From positions 1 to 19,612 of the forward strand of contig JAZSPR010000139.1 of the NCBI GenBank assembly GCA_045537555.1: 19,612 nucleotides of DNA. Direction: 5' to 3'. Below are positions 1 through 7,189 of the stretch, piece after piece. The notes under the pieces are model-generated. The model was given only the letters and a program-made list of their open reading frames with translations. It did not search any database and was not told the DNA's origin. Each line of letters starts with the position of its first letter. The stretch's first letter is position 1. Made by a program: the position numbers and the translations under genes. Source of the stretch: UBA1081 sp045537555. GTDB taxonomy: Bacteria > Bacillota > Clostridia > Oscillospirales > Acutalibacteraceae.

Positions 1-140
1 GCTCAATTCGCAATTTCGGAAGCCCTTCGGGCTTGAATTATATAAATGGGTCAAAGGGCGAAGCCCTTTCCACAATTGAGCATTGCGCATTGAGAATTGA
101 GAATTTTTGTCGAACTTCAGTTCGACAAATTCTGATTTAT
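1..140. repeat. Intergenic cluster of short hairpins and AATTGAG repeats
   Basis: This non-coding stretch is built from small palindromes. GCTCAATT at 1-8 is inverted as AATTGAGC at 74-81, enclosing two hairpins: AAGCCC/GGGCTT (20-25 and 29-34) and AAAGGGC/GCCCTTT (53-59 and 63-69). The hexamer ATTGAG recurs at 75, 89 and 96. A perfect 10-bp hairpin follows: TTTGTCGAAC (106-115), loop TTCA, GTTCGACAAA (120-129). Positions 123-138 are repeated exactly, inverted, at 16470-16485, so this belongs to a dispersed family within the window. I see no ORF here with a ribosome site. It may be a miniature mobile or REP-like element cut by the window edge; that is inference. Confidence 0.6.
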
Positions 141-152
141 ATTTATTTACTC

Positions 153-181
153 TTGACAATTCATTAACAATGTTTTAAAAT
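153..181 (+). promoter_or_regulatory. glyQS promoter (sigma-A type)
   Basis: TTGACA at 153-158, a 17-nt spacer and TAAAAT at 176-181 form a near-consensus vegetative promoter. Transcription should start near 188, leaving a leader of only about 28 nt before the glyQS start at 216. Confidence 0.85.
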
Positions 182-215
182 AAATAATTGTATTGTTATG
201 TTTGGAGGTAAAAAC

Positions 216-1595
216 ATGCTTAACACTGAAAAGACAATGGAAAAAATTGTTGCCCTTTGCAAAGGCAGAGGCTTTATTTTCGCAGGCAGTGATATCTACG
301 GCGGACTTGCAAACACATGGGACTACGGCCCTCTCGGTGCAAGACTTAAGAATAACGTAAAAGACACATGGAGAAAGAGATTCATTCAGGAAAGAAAGAA
401 CAGCTACGAAGTTGATGCTGATATCCTTATGCACCCCAGAGTATGGGAAGCAAGCGGTCACGTTGCATCATTCTCAGACCCCCTTCTTGACTGTAAAGAG
501 TGTAAAATGCGTCACAGAGCAGACAATCTTATTGATGATTTCGACGAGAATGCTCACGCAGACGGCATGACAAAGGAAGAGATGTTCCAGTTTATCAAGG
601 ACCATTCAATCCCCTGCCCCAACTGCGGCAAACACAATTTCACAGACATCAGAGAATTCAACCTCATGTTCCAGACATTCAGAGGTGTTACAAATAACAG
701 CAAGAGTGTTATCTATCTCCGTCCCGAAAATGCTCAGGGTGAATATGTAAACTATCTCAACGTTCAGCGTTCAATGAGAGCAAAGCTCCCCTTCAGCATA
801 GGTCAGATAGGTAAGGCTTTCAGAAACGAAATCACACCCGGTAACTTCACATTCAGAACAATCGAATTTGAACAGATGGAGTTCCAGACATTCTGTAAAG
901 AAGGCACAGACACGGACCTTTACGATTACTTCAAGAACTACGGTATGAAGTATTATCAGGATCTCGGCATCCCTGCAGACCACCTTCGTTTCCACGACCA
1001 TGAAAAGCTTGCTCACTATGCAAAGGCTGCATGTGATATCGAATTCCTCTTCCCCTTCGGCTGGGGCGAAATCAACGGCACTCACAACAGAACAAACTTC
1101 GACCTTACAAGACATCAGGAATACAGCGGAACAAAGATGGATTATCTTGATCCCGAAACAAACGAAAGATATATCCCCTTCATCATTGAATCAACATACG
1201 GTCTTGACAGAACTGTTCTCGCACTTCTCTGCGAAGCTTATGACGAAGAAGTTATCGATGCAGAAAAGAACGACACAAGAGTTGTTCTCCACTTAAGCCC
1301 TGCAATCGCTCCCTACAAGGCTGCAGTTCTTCCCCTTTCAAAGAAGCTTTCTGAAAAGGCTCTTGAAGTTTATGAAAAGCTTTCAAAGAGCTTCATGGTT
1401 GACTTCGACGAAACAGGTTCAATCGGCAAGAGATACCGCCGTGAAGACGAAATCGGTACACCTTTCTGTATCACATACGACTTCGACAGCGAAACAGACG
1501 GTTGCGTAACTGTGCGTGACAGAGATACAATGGAACAGGTAAGACTTCCCATTGATGAACTCGAAGCTTATATTGCAGAAAAGATTAAATTCTGA
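216..1595 (+). CDS. glyQS: Glycyl-tRNA synthetase, alpha2 type
   Basis: This cytoplasmic class II aminoacyl-tRNA synthetase charges tRNA-Gly with glycine using ATP. The 459-aa length matches the single-chain dimeric enzyme of Gram-positive bacteria and archaea, not the separate GlyQ/GlyS chains. Visible parts are an N-terminal catalytic segment; Cys pairs CKEC (93-96) and CPNC (134-137) that look like a zinc site; class II motif 2 around GKAFRNE (199-205); motif 3 YGLDR (328-332); and a C-terminal anticodon-binding domain from about 355. The ATG at 216 is chosen over the in-frame ATG at 198 because GGAGG lies at 204-208, 7 nt upstream of 216 and downstream of 198. It is a single-gene unit with its own promoter and a UUCG-capped terminator. 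The leader is too short for the T-box riboswitch common on Firmicutes glyQS genes. Confidence 0.96.
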   Translation: MLNTEKTMEKIVALCKGRGFIFAGSDIYGGLANTWDYGPLGARLKNNVKDTWRKRFIQERKNSYEVDADILMHPRVWEASGHVASFSDPLLDCKECKMRHRADNLIDDFDENAHADGMTKEEMFQFIKDHSIPCPNCGKHNFTDIREFNLMFQTFRGVTNNSKSVIYLRPENAQGEYVNYLNVQRSMRAKLPFSIGQIGKAFRNEITPGNFTFRTIEFEQMEFQTFCKEGTDTDLYDYFKNYGMKYYQDLGIPADHLRFHDHEKLAHYAKAACDIEFLFPFGWGEINGTHNRTNFDLTRHQEYSGTKMDYLDPETNERYIPFIIESTYGLDRTVLALLCEAYDEEVIDAEKNDTRVVLHLSPAIAPYKAAVLPLSKKLSEKALEVYEKLSKSFMVDFDETGSIGKRYRREDEIGTPFCITYDFDSETDGCVTVRDRDTMEQVRLPIDELEAYIAEKIKF

Positions 1596-1602
1596 TTTTC
1601 AG

Positions 1603-1633
1603 GCACAGTGCTTCGGTACTGTGCTTAATTTTT
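1603..1633 (+). terminator. glyQS terminator with UUCG tetraloop
   Basis: A 9-bp stem (1603-1611 with 1616-1624, one G-T pair) closes a C(TTCG)G tetraloop and is followed by TTAATTTTT. It begins 8 nt after the glyQS stop. Its T-tract runs almost into the ATG of the next gene at 1637. Confidence 0.85.
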
Positions 1634-1636
1634 GTT

Positions 1637-1975
1637 ATGAAAAAAAATATAAAAAAATTTATTCCGATACTCATATTTATCGTTATTTCCGTTTTTGTAC
1701 TCTTTTTTTACAAATGCCCGATAAAACTTATTTTCGGGTTTGACTGCCCGGGTTGCGGATTGACACGGGCATTCAAATCATTGCTGATGCTTGATTTCAG
1801 AAGTGCTTTTAATTTTCATCCTATGATTTTTATACTTGTTGCAGAAGTTATTTATTATATTTTCAGCAGATTTATTTTAAAAAAGAAACTGAAAACAAAA
1901 ACCGAACAGATTATTCTGATTTTAACCGCTATTCTTACAATTGTTGTGTGGATATTGAGATTGTTTTTTAATTAA
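1637..1975 (+). CDS. DUF2752 family small membrane protein
   Basis: This 112-aa protein of unknown function has the DUF2752 hallmark: CPGCGLTRA at 37-45 and a following FNFHP (59-62). Three hydrophobic segments are visible at about 8-25, 62-80 and 90-110, so it should sit in the cytoplasmic membrane. The Cys-x-x-Cys pair near the first membrane segment could bind metal or be redox active, but no function is established as far as I know. The start is uncertain: ATG 1637 gives the expected N-terminus, but no Shine-Dalgarno is visible and the codon lies just beyond the glyQS terminator. Expression may depend on read-through. The GH5 promoter begins right after its stop codon. Confidence 0.8.
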   Translation: MKKNIKKFIPILIFIVISVFVLFFYKCPIKLIFGFDCPGCGLTRAFKSLLMLDFRSAFNFHPMIFILVAEVIYYIFSRFILKKKLKTKTEQIILILTAILTIVVWILRLFFN

Positions 1976-1977
1976 TA

Positions 1978-2006
1978 TGGACTTTTTACATTTTATAATG
2001 TATAAT
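1978..2006 (+). promoter_or_regulatory. GH5 gene promoter
   Basis: TGGACT (1978-1983, 4 of 6 to consensus), a 17-nt spacer and a perfect TATAAT (2001-2006). A second TATAAT lies at 1994-1999. The predicted leader carries AGGAGG at 2017-2022. Confidence 0.6.
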
Positions 2007-2030
2007 GTAAGAAAATAGGAGGTTTTTTAA

Positions 2031-3494
2031 ATGAAAAAATTTACATGTGTATTTCTTTCAGTTCTCATTATGATGCTGTCATTCACTTCATTGTTTTCAG
2101 TATCGGTCTATGCCGAAGATAATGTTGTAATTCACGATGAAGATGCACTTCATGCTGACAGTTACAAAATTGTGAACACAAAAGGTGAAGAAGTTTTCTT
2201 AAGAGGTATCAATCTCGGCGGTTGGCTTATTATGGAAGACTGGTTCTGCCCTGTAGACAATGATTCAACAGGTGATGTTCTTACTTATGAAGTTCTTGAA
2301 AATCGTTTCGGCAAAGAAAAGACTTATGAACTCATGAACATCTATCAGGATAACTGGATTGTTGAATCCGACTTCCTCAACATTGCCGAAATGGGCTTCA
2401 ACTGTGTCAGAATCCCCTTCTGGTACAGAAACTTCCAGTCTGATAACAACGGCACATGGATTCTTGACGAAAACGGTGAAATTGACCTTTCAAGACTTGA
2501 ATGGGCTGTTGAAATGTGCCGAAAATACGGTCTTTATGCAATTCTTGACCTTCACGCCGCAAACGGTGTTCAGGGATTGACTGACCATGCAGGTCACAGA
2601 TACAACTACCATTTCTTTGATCAGGATGAAAAGGGGGAATGGTACAGAGCTCAGGCTGTTGAACTCTGGAGAGTTATTGCAGAACGTTTTGCAGGTGATC
2701 CCGCAATTGCAATGTTTGACCTTCTCAATGAACCTATGTGCAACGTACCTGTTGCAAGCAGAGTTCATTCAAGAATCTGGGATTTCTACGATGATTGTTA
2801 CGATGCAATCAGAAAAGAAGACCCCGCAAGAATGATTACAATGATCGGTACTTGGGCTGTTGATAAACTTCCCGATCCCAAAGACTACGGCTGGGAAAAT
2901 GTTGTTTACCAGTATCATCAGTATGATAAAAAAGAATCAGATTATACAACAAGAATTGCAAACGGTTGGGCATGCTACTATGATGTACCTCAGTATGCTG
3001 GTGAATTCCACCCCGTAGAAGACAAAGTTACACTTGAATTTGCAATTGATGCTTATGATTCAAATGACGTTGTCTGGTCACTTTGGACATACAAGGGTTA
3101 TAACAGCTGGGCTGCATGGTCAGACTGGTTCTGCTACGGAAGCACGGATGATGAATTCATCGTTGACATTTATAACGATGATTATGATACAATCGCTTAT
3201 AAATGGGGTGCTGTAATGCAGACAAACAGCAACTATTTCTATGAAGGTCAGCTTTTTAAAGTTGCAAAACAGTTCCTTCCCGGAAGAAAAGTTGAAGCAG
3301 TTCCCTTCAGAAATCAATGGGATATCGACCGTTACGTTGCAGGTGAAGTTATCAAAGGCAACTTCTCAGGCAACAATGAATGCTCAATGTGTGATATATT
3401 CATGAGTATGAAAGATATTCCTCTTATCGGTATAATCATGAGATTCTTCCATTCACTCATTCATTCAATTTCCACCGGTTCAAATATCGGTTAA
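2031..3494 (+). CDS. Secreted glycoside hydrolase family 5 (cellulase/exo-glucanase-like)
   Basis: This 487-aa protein starts with a signal peptide (about 1-28, KK, hydrophobic core, VYA-E cleavage). A single GH5 TIM barrel follows: RGINLGGW (58-65), conserved Arg127 in VRIPF, LDLH (172-175), acid/base Glu234 in LLNEP, HQY (296-298), nucleophile Glu325 in AGEF and Trp349/Trp352 in WSLW. It should cleave a beta-glucan or related polymer outside the cell. The GGWL and LDLHAANGVQ wording is reminiscent of the exo-beta-1,3-glucanase branch of GH5, but substrate cannot be fixed by eye. No dockerin or carbohydrate-binding module is obvious. The tail (448-487) has a CSMC pair followed by a hydrophobic, His-containing helix (462-480) of unknown role. 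The start is supported by AGGAGG 8 nt upstream. Confidence 0.9.
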   Translation: MKKFTCVFLSVLIMMLSFTSLFSVSVYAEDNVVIHDEDALHADSYKIVNTKGEEVFLRGINLGGWLIMEDWFCPVDNDSTGDVLTYEVLENRFGKEKTYELMNIYQDNWIVESDFLNIAEMGFNCVRIPFWYRNFQSDNNGTWILDENGEIDLSRLEWAVEMCRKYGLYAILDLHAANGVQGLTDHAGHRYNYHFFDQDEKGEWYRAQAVELWRVIAERFAGDPAIAMFDLLNEPMCNVPVASRVHSRIWDFYDDCYDAIRKEDPARMITMIGTWAVDKLPDPKDYGWENVVYQYHQYDKKESDYTTRIANGWACYYDVPQYAGEFHPVEDKVTLEFAIDAYDSNDVVWSLWTYKGYNSWAAWSDWFCYGSTDDEFIVDIYNDDYDTIAYKWGAVMQTNSNYFYEGQLFKVAKQFLPGRKVEAVPFRNQWDIDRYVAGEVIKGNFSGNNECSMCDIFMSMKDIPLIGIIMRFFHSLIHSISTGSNIG

Positions 3495-3515
3495 ATCAAA
3501 TCAGATGCTAACAAA

Positions 3516-3546
3516 AAAATCACCGGTTATGATGACCGGTGATTTT
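3516..3546. terminator. Bidirectional terminator between GH5 gene and purC
   Basis: A perfect 12-bp stem, AAAATCACCGGT (3516-3527) with ACCGGTGATTTT (3535-3546), has a 7-nt loop. The A-run on one side and T-run on the other suit termination from both directions, as expected between converging genes. Confidence 0.88.
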
Positions 3547-3560
3547 CTATTGAGAAAATA

Positions 3561-4244
3561 TTATCTGTTGAGAATAAGCTTTGTGAGTTCAACGGGATCT
3601 ACAATCTTGCCGTCCTTGTAAACTCTCATGTTACCTGATGCAATTTCGTCGATAAGGATAACTTCGTCGTTGTTGTAACCGAACTCAAACTTGATATCCC
3701 AAAGGTCAAGACCGATTGACTTAAGGTCGTCAGCAACGATCTTTGTGATTTTGAGTGTCTGCTCCTTCATGCTTTCAAACATAGCGGGAGTCATAACACC
3801 GAGAGCTGCGAGACCTTCGCCTGTAACGAGGGGATCGCCGAGAGCGTCATTCTTGAATGTGCATTCAACATAACCGCCTTCAAGAACTGTACCGTCTTCA
3901 ATATATTCACCGTATCTTCTGATGAAGCTGCCTGTTGCAACAAGACGGCAGATAACTTCAAGACCGTGACCGAAAACTTTACCGGGAAGAACTTCCATTG
4001 TAGCATCGTCAACATTTGCACCTACATAGTGAGTCTTGATGCCTGCAGCCTTGAGAAGCTCAAAATAGTGAATTGATGTCTGGAGGTTAGCTTTACCGAT
4101 ACCTTCAATTGTAAGACCTACACTATTTTCGCCGGGATCGAACACGCCGTCTTTACCTGTGCAGTCATCCTTGAACTTGAGCATTACGTTGCCGTTGTCA
4201 AGAGAATATACGTCTTTTGTTTTACCTTCATAAATTTTTACCAT
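3561..4244 (-). CDS. purC: SAICAR synthetase (purine biosynthesis)
   Basis: Phosphoribosylaminoimidazole-succinocarboxamide synthase joins CAIR and aspartate with ATP to give SAICAR in de novo purine synthesis, in the cytoplasm. Support: the N-terminal YEGKTKDVYSLD, KFKDDCTG, the family signature CRLVATGSFIRRYG (about 98-111), the second signature around LWDIKFEFG, and the ending VILIDEIASGN. The length of 227 aa is normal for a monofunctional bacterial PurC. ATG 4244 is preceded by AAAAGGAG (4255-4262) at a 10-nt spacing. It stands alone, with no other pur gene in the window. I see no purine riboswitch and no clear promoter in the short AT-rich region upstream. Confidence 0.96.
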   Translation of the reverse strand: MVKIYEGKTKDVYSLDNGNVMLKFKDDCTGKDGVFDPGENSVGLTIEGIGKANLQTSIHYFELLKAAGIKTHYVGANVDDATMEVLPGKVFGHGLEVICRLVATGSFIRRYGEYIEDGTVLEGGYVECTFKNDALGDPLVTGEGLAALGVMTPAMFESMKEQTLKITKIVADDLKSIGLDLWDIKFEFGYNNDEVILIDEIASGNMRVYKDGKIVDPVELTKLILNR

Positions 4245-4387
4245 TTGAACAGCACTCCTTTTGTATGCTAATTAACAGTTATATTTTAGCACCATTTTTT
4301 TAATTTGTACACCCCCTTTTTTTAATTTTTTTACATTTGTTTATTTATACATTTTTTTATATAAGATATGCCTTCTATATAAAATTA

Positions 4388-4416
4388 TTGACGAAAAACA
4401 AAAAGAGTAATATAAT
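4388..4416 (+). promoter_or_regulatory. Promoter of histidine phosphatase gene
   Basis: TTGACG (4388-4393), a 17-nt spacer and TATAAT (4411-4416). The expected start point near 4423 lies only about 10 nt before the ATG at 4433, so the mRNA would be nearly leaderless. Confidence 0.75.
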
Positions 4417-4432
4417 AAAATCGGTGATAAAA

Positions 4433-4957
4433 ATGATACTTTACATAGCAAGACACGGTGAATCACTCGGCAATACCGGCGAAGACACGGGAAACAACCC
4501 GAAACTGTCCGAAAAAGGAAAAAAACAGGCTTCCCTTCTCAGCGAAAGAATGAAAAAAGTAAGGCTCGATTTTGTTTTTTCAAGTCCGCTGATAAGAGCA
4601 ATTGAAACAGCAGAAGCTACGGCAATTCATCATAATTTAAACGTAAATGTACTCCCCGACTGTTACGAAGTTGAAGACGGTGAAACACCCGAAGAAGCAT
4701 ACAAACGAGCCGTAAACATTATAAAACGTATGAAAGAAATTTTTACGGAAGATGAAAGAATAATCATATTCGCTCACGGAACATTCAATAATTATCTCAC
4801 AAATGCCGCAATCGGATTCCCCGTAAGGGATGACTTCAACTTCTGTCAGGAAAATACGGGGCTGACGTGCATCAAATTCATGCCCGACGGACACATAAAA
4901 ATCGAATTCGCAAATAATTATTGTCACCTTGCAACACTCGATGAAGCGGAATATTAA
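4433..4957 (+). CDS. Histidine phosphatase family protein (phosphoglycerate mutase-like)
   Basis: This 174-aa cytoplasmic protein belongs to the histidine phosphatase superfamily, which forms a phosphohistidine intermediate. The catalytic RHGE is at 7-10 (His8). SSPLIRAIETA (50-60) supplies the second conserved Arg, and FAHG (113-116) the second catalytic His115. The substrate is unknown; family members act on sugar phosphates, cobalamin intermediates or phosphoproteins. The ORF extends upstream to 4337, but that part is AT-rich and upstream of the promoter, so ATG 4433 is preferred. GTG 4424 in the same frame is the alternative. Only a weak GGTG precedes the ATG. It reads divergently from purC and ends at a strong hairpin. 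Confidence 0.87.
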   Translation: MILYIARHGESLGNTGEDTGNNPKLSEKGKKQASLLSERMKKVRLDFVFSSPLIRAIETAEATAIHHNLNVNVLPDCYEVEDGETPEEAYKRAVNIIKRMKEIFTEDERIIIFAHGTFNNYLTNAAIGFPVRDDFNFCQENTGLTCIKFMPDGHIKIEFANNYCHLATLDEAEY

Positions 4958-4963
4958 AACAAC

Positions 4964-5000
4964 AGCTGTAAATCCTTCATAAAGGACTTACAGCTTTTTT
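4964..5000. terminator. Terminator of histidine phosphatase gene, shared with leftward operon
   Basis: A 14-bp stem with one mismatch (4964-4977 with 4982-4995) and a CATA loop is followed by a T-run to 5000. On the opposite strand the same hairpin is followed by GTTGTTTTAAT, so it can also end the leftward operon, whose last stop codon is at 5009. Confidence 0.88.
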
Positions 5001-5008
5001 AATACTCA

Positions 5009-5449
5009 TTATTCAATTTCTTTTTCCCAATATTTATCAAGCAACCGTTTTGTTCTGAAACTGCGACCAACCGTTCCGTTCATATAGAAACGCTGTTTAC
5101 CTTCAACTTTTCCTTTTATTTCATACACACGTGAAAATATAAAATCAATAATTGCCGAGCGTGAATAACCGTCACGTGCTTTCTTTATTTTACGGATGTT
5201 TTTCCACAGATAAGATTCTTTTGGAACAAAAAGATAATGCAGAGTGATACATTCCGTATCAAAACTGTAAAACAACGGCTCTTTTATCGGTCCGCCAATA
5301 ACAAAAAGCAATCCGAGAATAAAGAAAAATATACTCCACAAACTTACTTCTTCACTTATTGCAACATATCCGAGATTCAGCGTAAGAAGCCCCAGGATAA
5401 CAAACAGAAAAAACGATTTATTGAGTGCAATCTCCTTTTTGTTTTTCAT
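5009..5449 (-). CDS. Uncharacterised two-helix membrane protein, possible PH-like domain
   Basis: I do not recognise this family with certainty. The 146-aa protein has two membrane segments (about 12-31 and 36-54) and a basic, soluble C-terminal half. The run FYSFDTECITLHY followed by SYLWKNIRKI resembles the strand pattern of small bacterial PH-like membrane proteins (two helices, then a beta-rich domain); this is inference only. ATG 5449 is chosen because AAGGG lies 9 nt upstream. Earlier in-frame starts to 5482 would overlap the hairpin at 5474-5492. It is the last gene of the leftward array, 54 nt after araB, the widest gap in the array. Confidence 0.7.
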   Translation of the reverse strand: MKNKKEIALNKSFFLFVILGLLTLNLGYVAISEEVSLWSIFFFILGLLFVIGGPIKEPLFYSFDTECITLHYLFVPKESYLWKNIRKIKKARDGYSRSAIIDFIFSRVYEIKGKVEGKQRFYMNGTVGRSFRTKRLLDKYWEKEIE

Positions 5450-5473
5450 TATGTACATTCCCTTATACATAAA

Positions 5474-5492
5474 GGGTGCCACGAAGACACCC
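5474..5492 (-). terminator. Weak hairpin after araB
   Basis: GGGTG (5474-5478) pairs with CACCC (5488-5492) around a 9-nt loop. In the leftward direction it is followed only by TTTATG, so it is at best a weak or attenuating terminator between araB and the last gene. Confidence 0.35.
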
Positions 5493-5503
5493 GTTTATTG
5501 TTT

Positions 5504-7174
5504 TTATTTACTTCTCTGCTCAATCTTGATTTTCTTAAGTCTCTTCATAACATCATTCTCGCCCTTGCCGAAGTAATCATGAAGAGTCTTATACTCTGCG
5601 AAGAGTTTATCATAAATTTCAGTATTTTCTTTAATGGGTTCATATACTACATTCTTAACCTGTCCCATTGCTCTTGCGGCATCGAAAACATTGTCCCATC
5701 CGCCTTTTTCTGCACCTGCGGCAACTGCGCCGAAGATTGCACTACCGAGTGCGGGACCCTGCATTGAACCTGCAATTTTAACGGGGATACCGAGAACGTC
5801 AGCATAAATCTGCATTGTCATCGGGTCTTTCTGACTGATACCGCCCGAAGCATAGAATTCCTCAACGGGAACACCGTTTCTGCGGTAGTTTTCAATAATT
5901 TCTCTTGTGCCGTATGCAGTAGCTTCGATAAGTGCTCTGTAAATTTCCTCGGGCTTTGTTGCAAGAGTAAGACCTACAATCATACCTGTAAGGTCAACGT
6001 CAACAAGAACACTTCTGTTGCCGTTCCACCAATCGAGAGCCACAAGTCCGCTTTCACCGGGTTTCTGAACTTCCGCTTTGGAACGAAGATACTTATGAAT
6101 ATTCATACCTACCTTTTCAGCGGCATCATAATATTCTTTAGGGAGACAGTTGTCAATAAACCATGCAAAATGGTCACCTACACAGCTCTGACCTGCTTCA
6201 TAGCCGTAGAATCCGGGCATAATACCATCTGCAACAACACCGCACATACCGGGAACCTGAAGTTCTTCTTCACCCATAAGCATATGACAGGTTGAAGTAC
6301 CCATAATAGCAAGAACCTTGCCGGGGCCGTCAATACCGACTGCGGGAACACATACGTGAGCATCAACATTACCTACTGCAACTGCTGTGCCGACTTTAAG
6401 ACCTGTGAGAGCGGCGGCTTTTTCGTTAATTTCCCCTGCTTTTGAGCCGAGAGGCATAATTTCCGTGCCGAGCTTGTCCTCAACAACATTTTCAAGTCTC
6501 GGGTCAAGAGCCTTGAAGAAATCCTTTGAGGGGTAACCTGCTGTCTTGTTCCAAAGCTCTTTATAACCTGCTGTACAGGAGTTTCTTGTTACATTTCCGC
6601 AAAGCTGCCATACAATCCAGTCAGCTGCTTCAATGAACATATCTGCGGCATTGTAGATTTCTTCCTTTTCATCGAGAACCTGCCAAATTTTAGGAATAGC
6701 CCACTCTGATGAAATCTTTCCGCCGTAGTTATTGAGCCATTTTTCATTTCTTGCTTCAGCAATCTCATTGAGCTTGTTTGCCTTATCCTGAGCAGCATGA
6801 TGCTTCCAGAGTTTTACATAAGCATGGGGCTCATGTTCATATTCGGGAAGGAAACACAGAGGTGTACCGTCAGCCTTGACGGGAATGAGTGTACACGCTG
6901 TGAAGTCTGTACCCACACCGATAACATCATCAGCACTGATTCCGCTTTCCTTAAGAACAGCGGGGATTGTGTTTGCAAGCACATCAAGATAGTCCTGCGG
7001 ATGCTGTAAAGCCCAGTCTGTGCCGAGCTTTGTGCCGTCAGGCAAGGATTCATCCATTACTGCGTGGGGATATTCATAAACAGCACTTGCCTTTTCTTCG
7101 CCAGTTTTGGCATCAGCAATAACAGCTCTGCCCGAAAGGGTACCGTAGTCAACACCGATAACATATTTACTCAT
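5504..7174 (-). CDS. araB: L-ribulokinase (FGGY family)
   Basis: This enzyme phosphorylates L-ribulose with ATP to L-ribulose 5-phosphate in L-arabinose breakdown, in the cytoplasm. The 556-aa chain has an FGGY N-domain opening with VIGVDYGTLSGRA (ATP phosphate-binding loop), GTDFTACTLIP, and the ribulokinase-type EHEPHAYVKLWKHH stretch. The C-domain contains AVGNVDAH, MGTSTCHM and YASGGISQKDPMTMQIYADV. The length matches ribulokinases (about 560 aa) better than xylulo- or glycerol kinases (about 500). The ATG start is supported by GAGGTG on the leftward strand (7181-7188), 6 nt upstream; the in-frame GTG at 7183 lies inside that site. It follows the CPBP gene by 15 nt. No araA or araD is present, so the rest of the pathway must lie elsewhere. 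Confidence 0.9.
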   Translation of the reverse strand: MSKYVIGVDYGTLSGRAVIADAKTGEEKASAVYEYPHAVMDESLPDGTKLGTDWALQHPQDYLDVLANTIPAVLKESGISADDVIGVGTDFTACTLIPVKADGTPLCFLPEYEHEPHAYVKLWKHHAAQDKANKLNEIAEARNEKWLNNYGGKISSEWAIPKIWQVLDEKEEIYNAADMFIEAADWIVWQLCGNVTRNSCTAGYKELWNKTAGYPSKDFFKALDPRLENVVEDKLGTEIMPLGSKAGEINEKAAALTGLKVGTAVAVGNVDAHVCVPAVGIDGPGKVLAIMGTSTCHMLMGEEELQVPGMCGVVADGIMPGFYGYEAGQSCVGDHFAWFIDNCLPKEYYDAAEKVGMNIHKYLRSKAEVQKPGESGLVALDWWNGNRSVLVDVDLTGMIVGLTLATKPEEIYRALIEATAYGTREIIENYRRNGVPVEEFYASGGISQKDPMTMQIYADVLGIPVKIAGSMQGPALGSAIFGAVAAGAEKGGWDNVFDAARAMGQVKNVVYEPIKENTEIYDKLFAEYKTLHDYFGKGENDVMKRLKKIKIEQRSK

Positions 7175-7189
7175 TTTAAACACCTCAGA

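Noticed and set aside
75..101. ATTGAG repeats as a possible CRISPR start
   Set aside because: The units are only 6-7 nt, irregularly spaced, with no spacers and no cas genes.
4245..4387. Purine riboswitch upstream of purC
   Set aside because: The region is mostly AT-rich runs and lacks a recognisable three-way junction or terminator/antiterminator pair.
4337..4432. N-terminal extension of the histidine phosphatase frame
   Set aside because: It overlaps the promoter and is AT-rich low-complexity sequence; the family motif RHGE starts a few residues after ATG 4433.
5237..5767. Rightward 176-codon open frame
   Set aside because: It is antisense to araB and the small membrane protein gene, lacks a ribosome site and has a composition that mirrors the real genes.
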